This document shows positions 17,367-26,398 of a stretch of DNA of 64,000 nt, piece after piece. The translations under genes and the position numbers were made by a program. Under the pieces are notes generated by a model that worked only from the letters and a program-made list of their open reading frames with translations, searched no databases and was not told the origin of the DNA. Within the stretch, counting starts at the first letter, position 1. Every line of letters starts with the position of its first letter. Location: the NCBI GenBank assembly GCA_017456545.1, contig JAFTJE010000031.1:1-64000 (forward strand), given 5' to 3'. The stretch comes from Clostridia bacterium (GTDB lineage Bacteria; Bacillota; Clostridia; Oscillospirales; CAG-272).

Positions 17367-20339
17367 TTATTCCTCTTTTGCATTGGTGTTTTCGCCTGTG
17401 TCCTCAGTGCCCGTAGTCGTACTGTCCATATTCTCGGTGCTTATGACCTCAGTGTCCTTAGCCTCTGTACCTGTTGCCTCTGCGAGCTGTGGCGATGGCT
17501 CACCCTCCTGTATATCCACGGATACTGTATCGGAGGAGGTGGAGCAGTCTGTATTCTTTCCGTCAGGTCTTACCCAAACAGGAATTACCCTGTAGCCAAG
17601 CTTTCTTTCAAGAACGATAAGAGCAATAAACAGTCCGAGACCGAACAAGCTTATAACAAGACCGATATAGAAGGGCTTGGAAACATATACCATTTCTATT
17701 TCGTGCTCTCCCTCTCCGATATCAAAGGCAAGGAGAGTATCCATTGTTGCATAGGTTTCTACCCTCTCTCCGTCAACATATACATTCCAGTATTTATCAT
17801 AGGGGATGGAGGTAAACACAAACTGGTCCTTCTCGGCAGTGATTGTGCCCTCAATTCTTGTGTCGGAGTGGTCTGTTATCTTAAGGTTACCCTTCTGGAG
17901 GTAGTCAATAGCCCTTGCAAGCTCGTCTTCATTTACCTGGACAAATATGGGGGCATCTGTTTTATACTGTACGGCACTTCCGTCAAACTCATATCTTATC
18001 TTAAGCTCAGCACCCTTTTCGTAATAGCCCAGGTTGTGTATTCTGTTTGTGTCGGTGTCGAATACGGAGGATACCTCATCGCCGTTTATATAGAATTTAA
18101 CAACGGGGTTTCTTGTGTGGGAAAGGAAGTGCATATAAATTGAGCCGCTTTCCTTTGCTATAACCGTATATTCATAAAATGCTATACCACTGGAGCTTCT
18201 TGATATTGTAACTCCGCCTGCCGAATACCTTGTAGAGCAGTTGCCTGTATTGGTAATGGAATAGTCACATCTTGTAAAAATATCGAGGCTTGACTGACCG
18301 GAAAGCTGTGTCATCATACCGTTAAGGTATTTGAAGGGAGAAATCTTTTGCGGCTGGGAAAGTATAAGGTCCTTTCCGTTCTTATGGGCTGCAAAGCCTA
18401 TGGAAAGCACATGGGGATTTTCATAGATATAAAGCCCGTCACTGCTTACAGTCTTCTTATAGGTGCTGCTTACATGGTTACCCTCCTCGGAAATAACATA
18501 TTTTATACCGAGCAGAGAATCGGAAACCTCATTACCGCAGAAATATTTAGCCCAGTGGGAGCTTGCCGAAAAGCCCATATTGTTAAGGAGCTCTATAACA
18601 TTTGCATTAAGTGTGGATGTGGATGCAGCGATTCCGTTTATATTCAATGCAAGATTCTCGTTATTTCTCCTATAGGGATTTTTCTCCATTCTGTAGAAGG
18701 AGGTATCGGATTCAAGCACCTCATCCACAGTGGGCTTGTATCTTTCCATAAAGTCAACATATGAGTTACGGTAGCCGTAGCCAACCTCATAAACCTCGTG
18801 TCCCCAGTTTACACCTGCACCGAGACCTGCCTCCACAAGAACAACAAGGAGCAGAACGGTTGTCGCCTTTTCCTTAATGGACTTTGAGTGCTTTACAAAG
18901 TAGAGTACACCAAGGTATATGCCTATCAGGATGACGGATGCCCAGATAAATTCGTAGTCAATAAGATATGCGTACTCGGTGTCCCATTTTTTACCACCGG
19001 ATTTGTAACGGGTCAGCTCCACCAGCTTCTGCATCATCATAAGGGCGAAAATAAGGAATATACCTGTCTGGAAGAGGAATTTTGAGTCCACCTCCTTGAT
19101 ATATTCATAGCCTCTGTATGCCAGGGTCAGGAGCACAAAGGTAAACATAAAGCTGTAACGGTAGTTAAGCCATACAGGCATCTGGAAGCCGTGCATTACA
19201 AGGTCCAATGTGTTTACGGACATTATAGCTATGAACAGTCCGCAAAGACCTCCGTATGCTATTTTATGCCTTGCCGAAACCTTTTTGGATACAAAGTAGA
19301 CAGGGAGCATAAGGAGCATAAGAGTACCGGAATACATATTGGGTGTTCCGTCGGGACGGATAGTATCGTAGGCTCCGAAGAAGAATTTAGCAAATAAATC
19401 AAGAAAATCAAAGCGTAAAAAAGGCTCAAAATTGCTTGTCTGGAAATTGTTTTTACCAAAGCTGAGGGCATAGTATGCCGACAGTATAATCATTGCTGTC
19501 ATCAGTATGGACACAAGTGAGCAAATACCGACTCTTATAACGCTTTTCAGCTTGTGCTTTGCTTCGTTCAGTCCGTTTATCTCCTCATCATTATGAGCAA
19601 AGAGGAAGCATACTGTGTAGAAAAGCACATAGAAGCAGGACATATAGCCAATATAGAAGTTGCTCCATACGGTCATAGCAAAGGTTATTACAAAAAGCTT
19701 GAATTTACCGTCTGTAATAAGTCTTTCGAGTCCCAGTGTAACAAGGGGTAGGAGCATGAGTGCATCCATCCACATAGTGTTTGTCTGGTACGCCATAGCA
19801 TAGGCACAAAGGGCGTACATTGTGGAAAACATAGTAAGACCCATTGCGTCCTTAGTCTTTCTCGTCTTTTCGAGATAGTAAGCAAAAAACAGTCCGCTAA
19901 GACCTGCCTTGAGCATAAGGATGAGTGTAACGGACTCAACTATCATCTTAGCAGGGAAAAGACATACTATCCAGGAGAGGGGAGAAGCCAGGTAATATGC
20001 ATAATATCCCAAAAATTCTCCACCCAGTGTGCGTTCAAAGGTATAAATAATAGATTCTCCGCCTATTAAAATATCACGAATCTGCTCAAAATAGAAGATG
20101 TACTGTGCACCCATATCAAGGGTAAGCATGCTACGGTTACCGATAGGCCAGAAGCCAAGGGCAGCGTATACAACTGCAAGAATCATAACAGGAAAGAAGA
20201 AGGAGGGGTAAAGATGCTTCTTCGATACTATTTTATTTGTTGCCCTCTGTACAGTGGGCTTTTTAAGTATGGGCTCAAGCTTTGCCTTAACCCGTGACTT
20301 CAGGCTCGCAAGCTTTTCGGATACAGTCTGTTTACTCAT
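17367..20339 (-). CDS. YfhO family membrane protein with acidic C-terminal tail
   Basis: A 990-residue polytopic protein: a basic N-terminus, a dozen or so membrane segments in residues about 45-500, a large extracytoplasmic beta-rich region (about 520-865), one more helix (about 868-888), and a tail. YfhO family traits include GNRSMLTLDMGAQYI after the first helix and the segment FTSIPYDKYWNVYVDGE before the last helix. In Bacillus, YfhO is a GT-C-like protein used for cell-wall polymer glycosylation; that role is inferred only. The last 70 residues are unusually rich in Asp, Glu, Ser and Thr. It overlaps DUF951 by 8 bp and precedes ruvA. Confidence 0.85.
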   Translation of the reverse strand: MSKQTVSEKLASLKSRVKAKLEPILKKPTVQRATNKIVSKKHLYPSFFFPVMILAVVYAALGFWPIGNRSMLTLDMGAQYIFYFEQIRDILIGGESIIYTFERTLGGEFLGYYAYYLASPLSWIVCLFPAKMIVESVTLILMLKAGLSGLFFAYYLEKTRKTKDAMGLTMFSTMYALCAYAMAYQTNTMWMDALMLLPLVTLGLERLITDGKFKLFVITFAMTVWSNFYIGYMSCFYVLFYTVCFLFAHNDEEINGLNEAKHKLKSVIRVGICSLVSILMTAMIILSAYYALSFGKNNFQTSNFEPFLRFDFLDLFAKFFFGAYDTIRPDGTPNMYSGTLMLLMLPVYFVSKKVSARHKIAYGGLCGLFIAIMSVNTLDLVMHGFQMPVWLNYRYSFMFTFVLLTLAYRGYEYIKEVDSKFLFQTGIFLIFALMMMQKLVELTRYKSGGKKWDTEYAYLIDYEFIWASVILIGIYLGVLYFVKHSKSIKEKATTVLLLVVLVEAGLGAGVNWGHEVYEVGYGYRNSYVDFMERYKPTVDEVLESDTSFYRMEKNPYRRNNENLALNINGIAASTSTLNANVIELLNNMGFSASSHWAKYFCGNEVSDSLLGIKYVISEEGNHVSSTYKKTVSSDGLYIYENPHVLSIGFAAHKNGKDLILSQPQKISPFKYLNGMMTQLSGQSSLDIFTRCDYSITNTGNCSTRYSAGGVTISRSSSGIAFYEYTVIAKESGSIYMHFLSHTRNPVVKFYINGDEVSSVFDTDTNRIHNLGYYEKGAELKIRYEFDGSAVQYKTDAPIFVQVNEDELARAIDYLQKGNLKITDHSDTRIEGTITAEKDQFVFTSIPYDKYWNVYVDGERVETYATMDTLLAFDIGEGEHEIEMVYVSKPFYIGLVISLFGLGLFIALIVLERKLGYRVIPVWVRPDGKNTDCSTSSDTVSVDIQEGEPSPQLAEATGTEAKDTEVISTENMDSTTTGTEDTGENTNAKEE

Positions 20340-20538
20340 GGTTATCTCCGTTTGAAATAATTTTCTTTATCATTTTTTCTACCTTGATTCTATCCAGCAT
20401 AAGAGTTCTCCCACATCCGGTGCAGGTGAGCTTGATATCCGACCCGATACGGGAAACCGTAAATATCTTTGACCCACAGGGATGGTTTTTCTTCATTTCA
20501 AGAATATCTCCAACCTTGATAACAGGGATGTTTGGCAT
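20332..20538 (-). CDS. DUF951 family protein
   Basis: A small basic protein of 68 residues from ATG 20538, which follows GGAGGT by 5 nt; upstream in-frame ATGs (20562 and others) have no site. The family pattern is visible: GDILEMKKNHPCGSK, a beta strand IKLTCTGCGRTL with a CTGCG motif, and a basic C-terminus. DUF951 proteins are common in Bacillota, often near ychF or ParB/SASP genes; their function is unknown, though the fold suggests nucleic-acid binding. First gene of the yfhO-ruvA-ruvB transcript. Confidence 0.88.
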   Translation of the reverse strand: MPNIPVIKVGDILEMKKNHPCGSKIFTVSRIGSDIKLTCTGCGRTLMLDRIKVEKMIKKIISNGDNHE

Positions 20539-20580
20539 ATTAACCTCCATAGAAAGCATCAAAATAAATCACTACAGCTT

Positions 20581-20609
20581 ATTTTACCATAATTATGCAT
20601 AAAAATCAA
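20581..20609 (-). promoter_or_regulatory. Sigma-A promoter for DUF951-yfhO-ruvA-ruvB
   Basis: On the minus strand TTGATT (20604-20609), 17-bp spacer, TAAAAT (20581-20586). Confidence 0.7.
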
Positions 20610-20653
20610 CAAGAAAACTTATTTATATTTTAATATATTTGTGAGTTTTGTAT

Positions 20654-20682
20654 TTGACATAGGGTACAAAATATGGTAAAAT
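20654..20682 (+). promoter_or_regulatory. Sigma-A promoter for ruvC and the ecf operon
   Basis: TTGACA at 20654-20659, 17-bp spacer, TAAAAT at 20677-20682. It is divergent from the ruvAB-side promoter with 44 bp between the -35 boxes. Confidence 0.75.
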
Positions 20683-20713
20683 AATTATGAATGCATTTAA
20701 TTCGGAGGTCAGG

Positions 20714-21211
20714 ATGGTAATTTTAGGTATTGACCCCGGTCTTGCTATTGTGGGATGGGGAGTGCTTGAATGCGTAAAGGGAAAATTCCGTGTTCTGGGT
20801 TACGGCTCCATTCGTACGGAGGCAAAGACACCTGTTGAGGACCGTATTGAGCAGATATACGATTCTGTGAATGTAATAATTGACAAGTACAAGCCCGAGG
20901 TAATGGCAGTTGAGGAGCTTTTCTGGAATACAAATCAGAAAACAGGTATTTCCGTTGCCGAAGCCAGGGGGGTAATACTTCTTGCTGCTCACAAAAACGG
21001 CTTGAGGATATTTGAGTACACACCCTTACAGGTCAAGCAGGCTGTGGTAGGATACGGCAGAGCAGAAAAAAATCAGGTCATAACCATGGTAACATCGATT
21101 CTGAAGCTTCCTAAGCCTCCTAAGCCCGATGATACGGCAGACGCACTTGCAATAGCGATATGCCACGGACACGCAGGGGAAAGTCCCCTCGGCAAATACT
21201 ACAAAATGTAA
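20714..21211 (+). CDS. ruvC: Crossover junction endodeoxyribonuclease RuvC
   Basis: A 165-residue Holliday junction resolvase. The four catalytic acids are recognisable: Asp7 in GIDPG, Glu in AVEELFW (about 68), and the C-terminal pair in KPDDTADALA (about 140-145). It cuts four-way junctions extruded by RuvAB. ATG 20714 is preferred because GGAGG (20704-20708) sits 5 nt before it and homology begins at MVILGIDPG; the ATG at 20687 has no site. It is separated from ruvAB and transcribed divergently. Confidence 0.96.
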   Translation: MVILGIDPGLAIVGWGVLECVKGKFRVLGYGSIRTEAKTPVEDRIEQIYDSVNVIIDKYKPEVMAVEELFWNTNQKTGISVAEARGVILLAAHKNGLRIFEYTPLQVKQAVVGYGRAEKNQVITMVTSILKLPKPPKPDDTADALAIAICHGHAGESPLGKYYKM

Positions 21212-21225
21212 TGTGAGGACGGAAA

Positions 21226-22107
21226 ATGTATAAAGCAGATAAATGGATAGATTATGAGCTTCTTGATACCTCCGACGGAGAAAGACTTGAAAGATGGGGC
21301 GACTATATTCTTATAAGACCCGACCCACAGGTAATCTGGAGGGGAAAAAGAGAGCATAAGCTCTGGAGTAAGGCACACGGGATATATCGCCGTTCCAATT
21401 CCGGTGGTGGTGCCTGGGTGAAAAATAATGTACCCGAAAGCTGGACCATAAATTACGGTGAGCTTACATTTATGCTTAAGCCTATGGGCTTTAAGCACAC
21501 GGGACTGTTTCCCGAGCAGGCTGCCAACTGGGACTGGTTCTCTCAGCTTATCAGAGAAAGAGTTGGTAACGGTGGCGAGGTTAAGGTGCTTAACCTGTTT
21601 GCATATACAGGTGGAGCAACAGCAGCCGCAGCCAAGGCAGGTGCCTCGGTTGTCCATGTGGATGCCTCAAAGGGTATGGTTGCATGTGCTAAGGAGAATC
21701 TTGCCCTGAGTGGATTGAAGGATGCTCCCGTAAGATATATTGTTGACGACTGCCGTAAGTTTGTGGAGAGAGAAATAAGGCGTGGAAACAAATATGATGC
21801 CATAATTATGGACCCTCCCTCCTACGGAAGAGGACCCGGTGGAGAGGTATGGAAGCTGGAGGATGCTGTCTGTGACTTTGTTTCTTTATGCGAAAGGGTA
21901 TTGTCGGACGACCCCCTGTTTATGCTTATAAACTCATATACAACGGGCTTGAGTGCACTTACAATGGGCTATGTTCTGGATATTGAAATTGTGAAAAAGC
22001 ACGGTGGAGTGTCTGAAACTGCAGAGCTTGCTCTCCCGGTTACCCAGACAGGAAGCTATTTACCCTGTGGAGCAAGTGCAAGATGGGTGAAAGGAAAAAA
22101 GGAGTAA
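21226..22107 (+). CDS. Class I SAM-dependent methyltransferase, RlmI/RlmK-like
   Basis: A 293-residue methyltransferase. After a short N-terminal beta region that contains a [20 protein letters not shown] segment, the Rossmann domain shows motif [19 protein letters not shown] (about 124-141), an acidic VDASKGM loop, and motif [13 protein letters not shown] (about 197-207). The DPPSYGRGP motif is typical of 23S rRNA cytosine-5 or guanine methyltransferases of the RlmI/RlmK group. The exact target is not assignable. It starts 14 bp after ruvC and ends 1 bp before ecfA1. Confidence 0.82.
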   Translation: MYKADKWIDYELLDTSDGERLERWGDYILIRPDPQVIWRGKREHKLWSKAHGIYRRSNSGGGAWVKNNVPESWTINYGELTFMLKPMGFKHTGLFPEQAANWDWFSQLIRERVGNGGEVKVLNLFAYTGGATAAAAKAGASVVHVDASKGMVACAKENLALSGLKDAPVRYIVDDCRKFVEREIRRGNKYDAIIMDPPSYGRGPGGEVWKLEDAVCDFVSLCERVLSDDPLFMLINSYTTGLSALTMGYVLDIEIVKKHGGVSETAELALPVTQTGSYLPCGASARWVKGKKE

Positions 22108-22108
22108 T

Positions 22109-22993
22109 ATGGAGCCATTAATCAGATTTGATAATGTATGCTACACATATACGGGTGAGGACTGTGAGCCCGGTATGTTTGCTGTCAATAATCTTTCCCT
22201 TGAAATAACAGAGGGAGAATTTGTGGCAATACTCGGACATAACGGCTCGGGTAAGTCCACCACTGCAAAGCTTATGAATTTAATTCTTTCTCCCAATTCC
22301 GGTGACATTTACATCGAGGGAAACAAAATAACGGGTAGGGAGCTTACTGACGAGGATATATTCGATGTACGCAAAAAAATAGGTATGGTATTCCAAAATC
22401 CCGACAATCAGATAGTTGCCACCATAGTTGAGGAGGATGTTGCCTTTGGCCCCGAGAATCTCGGCGTGCCCTCCAAGGAAATAAGAGAAAGGGTAAATGA
22501 GGCCCTTGATACTGTGGGAATGAGAGAGTATGCCCGTCATGCTCCCCATAAGCTTTCGGGAGGACAGAAGCAGAGAGTGGCAATAGCTGGAGTTATTGCT
22601 ATGAAGCCAAAGTGTATTATATTTGACGAATCCACAGCAATGCTTGACCCTATGGGCCGTAAGGATGTAATGAATACAATTCACCGACTGAACAGGGAGG
22701 GCATAACCGTAATACTTATCACCCACTATATGAATGAGGCTGTACAGGCTGACCGTGTTATAGTAATGAAAAACGGTGAGGTATACGAGGAGGGTAAGCC
22801 CGAGGATGTTTTCTGCCGTGTGGAAAGGCTGTGGGAGGCAGGACTCGAGGTACCCCAGTCAACGGAGCTGATTTTTAAGCTCAACAAGAAATTAGGATGG
22901 GATATCCCCTTGGGAGTGTATGATTTTGACACTTGTGCAAGGCTGATAACAGAAAAAATCAATAGTACGGGTGATAAAGATGGCATCAATTGA
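22109..22993 (+). CDS. ecfA1: Energy-coupling factor transporter ATPase EcfA1
   Basis: A 294-residue ABC ATPase. Walker A is GHNGSGKST (residues 43-51), the Q-loop FQNPDNQI, signature LSGGQKQR (about 148), Walker [10 protein letters not shown], and the H-loop THYMNEA. The Walker B acidic pair is D-E-S-T, the EcfA1-type variant. With EcfA2 and EcfT it forms the shared motor of group II ECF vitamin and metal transporters. The start overlaps nothing, 1 bp after the methyltransferase; its end overlaps ecfA2. Confidence 0.96.
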   Translation: MEPLIRFDNVCYTYTGEDCEPGMFAVNNLSLEITEGEFVAILGHNGSGKSTTAKLMNLILSPNSGDIYIEGNKITGRELTDEDIFDVRKKIGMVFQNPDNQIVATIVEEDVAFGPENLGVPSKEIRERVNEALDTVGMREYARHAPHKLSGGQKQRVAIAGVIAMKPKCIIFDESTAMLDPMGRKDVMNTIHRLNREGITVILITHYMNEAVQADRVIVMKNGEVYEEGKPEDVFCRVERLWEAGLEVPQSTELIFKLNKKLGWDIPLGVYDFDTCARLITEKINSTGDKDGIN

Positions 22994-23840
22994 GGTAAAA
23001 AATGTAAGCTATATATACGGCAAGAAGACCCCATATGAGGTACACGCCCTTGATAATGTCAGTCTTTCTATAAGAGAAAACTGTGTTACAGGTATAATAG
23101 GACACACAGGGTCGGGAAAATCCACCCTTGTGCAGATGTTTAACGGTCTTGTAAGACCTGATAGCGGTTCCATATTTGTAGATGGCTGTGACATATGGGC
23201 AAAGCCTAAGGAAATAGGTAAAATACGCTATAAGGTGGGTATGGTAATGCAGTACCCCGAATACCAGCTTTTTGCTGATACCGTATGGGAGGATATTGCC
23301 TACGGTCCCAAAAATATGGGGCTGAGTGAGGAGGATGTTAAGGAAAGAGTTTCAGCTGCTGCAGAATTCTGTGGCCTTGATGCCGATGTCCTTTCCAAAT
23401 CCCCCTTTGACCTCTCGGGAGGTCAGAAGAGAAGAGTTGCCCTGGCAGGCATTATGGCGATGAGACCTTCTGTTCTTGTTCTTGATGAGCCTGCTGCAGG
23501 TCTTGACCCAAGAGGAAGACGCCAGATACTCGGCGGAATCTGTAAATACCAGCAGGAGAGCAAAACCTCTGTGGTGATTGTAAGTCACAGCATGGAGGAT
23601 ATGGCTAAATACTGTGATGAGCTTTTTGTACTTTCTCACGGCAAGCTGATTTTACAGGGAGGCTGCAGAGAGGTATTCTCCGAGGGAGAGCTTCTTCGTT
23701 CTGCAGGTCTTGATGTTCCCGAAATTTACGGAGTAGTGAGAGCTATCCGTAAAAATTCGGTAGACATTTCCAAATATATTTACACGGTAAACGGTGCTGT
23801 TGACGCCATTTGCGAGTATATTGAAGGGAGGAAGGGCTGA
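22980..23840 (+). CDS. ecfA2: Energy-coupling factor transporter ATPase EcfA2
   Basis: An ABC ATPase of about 286 residues. Walker A is GHTGSGKST, the Q-loop MQYPEYQLF, signature LSGGQKRR, Walker [13 protein letters not shown]-loop VSHSMED. ATG 22980 is preferred over the GTG at 22971 because it better places conserved [11 protein letters not shown] and follows a GGTG-type site; it overlaps ecfA1 by 14 bp. It pairs with EcfA1 as the A' subunit. The end shares bases with the ecfT start. Confidence 0.96.
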   Translation: MASIEVKNVSYIYGKKTPYEVHALDNVSLSIRENCVTGIIGHTGSGKSTLVQMFNGLVRPDSGSIFVDGCDIWAKPKEIGKIRYKVGMVMQYPEYQLFADTVWEDIAYGPKNMGLSEEDVKERVSAAAEFCGLDADVLSKSPFDLSGGQKRRVALAGIMAMRPSVLVLDEPAAGLDPRGRRQILGGICKYQQESKTSVVIVSHSMEDMAKYCDELFVLSHGKLILQGGCREVFSEGELLRSAGLDVPEIYGVVRAIRKNSVDISKYIYTVNGAVDAICEYIEGRKG

Positions 23841-24682
23841 TGGCACTTGATGTTACTCTCGGTCAATATTACGGTACAGGCTCTGTAATTCACAGGCTTG
23901 ACCCCAGGTCAAAGCTCCTGTTTGTTGTGCTGTTCATTGTCAGCATTTTTGTGGCTGAGGATGTTTTTGCCTTTGTTCTCTTAGCCGGATTGGTTGTCCT
24001 TTCAATACTTTTGAGCAGAGTTCCACTCCGTCTTGTTTTGAAGGGACTAAAGCCCCTTATCATAATTATTTTGTTCACATCCATCCTTAATATTTTCTTA
24101 GGCAGAGGAGAGGAGCTTCTCTTTACTCAGGTGATAATCCCCGACTTCTGGACTGTAAATATATATAAGGAAGGTCTTATAAACGCAGCACTCCTTACAT
24201 TCCGTATAGTTATTCTCCTTATGGGAACAAGCGTATATTTTTCCTATGCCACAACACCCATAGAGCTGACGGACGGACTTGAAAGGGGACTGGGATTTTT
24301 GAAAAAAATCAAGGTTCCCGTTCACGAGTTTGCAATGATGATGACTATTGCTCTTCGCTTTATACCGACCCTTGTGGATGAGACGACAAAGATTATGAAT
24401 GCACAGAAGGCAAGGGGAGCAGACTTCTCGTCGGGAGGTCTTATAAAGAGAGCCAAGGCTCTTATCCCCATCATTATTCCTCTTTTTGTATCCTCCTTCA
24501 GAAGAGCTGAGGAGCTTGCAACTGCCATGGAATGCAGGTGCTACCACGGTGGTAACGGAAGAACGAGAATGAATGTCCTTAAAATGAAAATCAAGGACTA
24601 TGTGTTTATGCTTTTGAGCTTTGGAATGCTTGCAGGAGTAATTCTAATTAATATTTATGCCCACGGCTATAAGCTTGCATAG
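23840..24682 (+). CDS. ecfT: Energy-coupling factor transporter transmembrane protein EcfT
   Basis: A 280-residue membrane protein with helices in the N-terminal part (about 25-75, 105-130) and the cytoplasmic coupling helices carrying the characteristic Ala-Arg-Gly motif KARGADFSSG near residue 194 and a second A-M-E-C-R motif ATAMECRCYHGG near 232. These motifs contact EcfA1 and EcfA2. It couples ATP hydrolysis to S components such as BioY. ATG 23840 overlaps the ecfA2 stop (TGATG). Confidence 0.95.
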   Translation: MALDVTLGQYYGTGSVIHRLDPRSKLLFVVLFIVSIFVAEDVFAFVLLAGLVVLSILLSRVPLRLVLKGLKPLIIIILFTSILNIFLGRGEELLFTQVIIPDFWTVNIYKEGLINAALLTFRIVILLMGTSVYFSYATTPIELTDGLERGLGFLKKIKVPVHEFAMMMTIALRFIPTLVDETTKIMNAQKARGADFSSGGLIKRAKALIPIIIPLFVSSFRRAEELATAMECRCYHGGNGRTRMNVLKMKIKDYVFMLLSFGMLAGVILINIYAHGYKLA

Positions 24683-24691
24683 GTGATAAGT

Positions 24692-25450
24692 ATGAAGATA
24701 CTTCTTAAAATTTCCTATGTGGGGACTGCCTACTGCGGATACCAGCTCCAGGGGGAAAAGCCGACGGTTGCTCTTATGCTGAACAGAGCAGCAAAAAAGG
24801 TTTTTGGCTTTGAGTGCAATGTAACGGGATGCAGCCGTACCGACAGTGGCGTGCACGCCCTCGGATATTGCCTGACCGTGGACCCCGTGGATGAAAAAAA
24901 CGAGATTACCGTACCGTTAGATAAGATTCCCCTTGCTATGAATACGGCTTTGCCACGGGATATATCGGTCCTTTGTGCCACATGGGTGCCCGATGATTTT
25001 CATCCCCGATACAGCGTGATAAAAAAAGAGTATATCTACCGTATAAGAGCAGGAGAAATAAGAGACCCCTTTCTTGATGGCAGAGTGATGGAGCTTGGCA
25101 GAAATATAGACACTCTCTCCATCGAAAATATGAAAAAGGCTCAGGAGCACTTTATCGGCAGACACGATTTTTCCGCATTTATGGCAAGTGGCTCATCGGT
25201 AAAGGATACGGTGCGTACCGTTTACGACAGTGAAATTACGGTTAAGGATAATATTATCGAATACCGAATATCGGCTGACGGCTTTCTTTATAATATGGTA
25301 AGAATAATCGTGGGCACACTTCTTGATGTGGGCAAGGGAAAAATAAAGCCCGAGGACCTCCCCGATATTATCAGCTCCAAGGACAGGAGCAGGGCAGGAC
25401 AGACTGCCAAGGCAGAGGGATTATATCTTAACCGAGTTTTTTATAATTAA
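24692..25450 (+). CDS. truA: tRNA pseudouridine(38-40) synthase TruA
   Basis: A tRNA pseudouridine synthase of 252 residues. The catalytic Asp lies in GCSRTDSGVHALG (about residue 51), with the family motifs FHPRYSVIKKEYIYRI and FLYNMVRIIVGTLLDVG near the C-terminus. It modifies U38-U40 in many tRNAs. ATG 24692 is preferred over the in-frame GTG 24683 because AGGTGA sits 6-8 nt upstream. The last gene of the ecf operon, the common order in Bacillota. Confidence 0.96.
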   Translation: MKILLKISYVGTAYCGYQLQGEKPTVALMLNRAAKKVFGFECNVTGCSRTDSGVHALGYCLTVDPVDEKNEITVPLDKIPLAMNTALPRDISVLCATWVPDDFHPRYSVIKKEYIYRIRAGEIRDPFLDGRVMELGRNIDTLSIENMKKAQEHFIGRHDFSAFMASGSSVKDTVRTVYDSEITVKDNIIEYRISADGFLYNMVRIIVGTLLDVGKGKIKPEDLPDIISSKDRSRAGQTAKAEGLYLNRVFYN

Positions 25451-25453
25451 AGG

Positions 25454-25503
25454 AAAAAAGCATTTCGTTTTCCGTAAAAACGGACAGCGTAATGCTTTTT
25501 TTA
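25454..25503 (+). terminator. Terminator after truA
   Basis: A long hairpin: AAAAAGCATT near 25455-25464 pairs with AATGCTTTTT at 25491-25500, with an inner stem TCCG/CGGA; followed by T-rich sequence. Confidence 0.75.
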
Positions 25504-25558
25504 TTACCGTACATATATCCTTAACCAAATTTTTACATCTCCTGTCTCAACAATGCTA

Positions 25559-25587
25559 TTGACAAAATAAGAAAATAAGGCTATAAT
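25559..25587 (+). promoter_or_regulatory. Sigma-A promoter for the cvpA-like gene
   Basis: TTGACA at 25559-25564, 17-bp spacer, TATAAT at 25582-25587. Confidence 0.8.
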
Positions 25588-25619
25588 ATTATAGACTATT
25601 ATAGAAAGGTGGTATTGTC

Positions 25620-26354
25620 ATGAATCCCAGCTTGATTATTGATATTGCTCTTTGTGTTATCAGCTTGGTTTTAATCATAAGATATACATGTAAGGGTGCC
25701 ATAAGATCGATTTTGTCTTATATCAAGGTTTTCCTTGCTATGGGTATTGCATACATGCTTCGTAACCCTGTTGCAAGCTTGATTAATAAAATGTTTATGC
25801 AGGACGCTATTACGGATTGGGTGCATGAGTCCCTGTATGCCACAGCTAAGGGTATAGAGACAGACGGCGTCAATTTCGTGGAATTATATCAGGACACACC
25901 TGCATTTTTCACAAATATACTTTCAAAATTCGGTATGGACCTCGATGGCTTTGATTCGGCCATTGCCGGACTTCCTTACGCCTCCGACGATCAGATTACA
26001 GCTCTGTCCGAGAATATAGGAGCATCCGTTTCTCTTATGCTGTCCATGCTGATGGGTATTGTGATAGTATTTATCCTTGCACTTGTAATCCTTACAGTGC
26101 TTGTAAATGTGCTTGATAAGGTAGCCAAGCTCCCCGGCTTGAATTTTGTAAACAGGCTTCTCGGTGCTTGTATAGGAGTTCTTATCTCCCTTACGATTAT
26201 TTGGGCAACCAGCGGTATTGTTACACTTGCTGTTACCTATGTGGGTCCGATGTTCCCAGAGATATTCAATGAGGAGCTTATTGACAACTCTGTTATTCTG
26301 AGATTGCTGAAGGGGACTAACCTTACTGAAATAATTAAATCATACATTGCGTAG
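25620..26354 (+). CDS. CvpA-family membrane protein
   Basis: A 244-residue protein with about four membrane segments: residues 5-23, 30-48, 140-165 and 180-205. The early CKGAIRSILSYIKV segment and the spacing of the helices fit the CvpA family, whose E. coli founder is needed for colicin V production and envelope homeostasis. A larger soluble stretch with several acidic residues lies between helices 2 and 3. Function in Bacillota is unclear. Shine-Dalgarno AAAGGTGG precedes ATG 25620. It precedes the Clp ATPase gene with a 44-bp gap. Confidence 0.75.
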   Translation: MNPSLIIDIALCVISLVLIIRYTCKGAIRSILSYIKVFLAMGIAYMLRNPVASLINKMFMQDAITDWVHESLYATAKGIETDGVNFVELYQDTPAFFTNILSKFGMDLDGFDSAIAGLPYASDDQITALSENIGASVSLMLSMLMGIVIVFILALVILTVLVNVLDKVAKLPGLNFVNRLLGACIGVLISLTIIWATSGIVTLAVTYVGPMFPEIFNEELIDNSVILRLLKGTNLTEIIKSYIA

Positions 26355-26398
26355 GATGATGCTATCCGTGTCGCATAATAGAGAAGGAATCATTTGAA

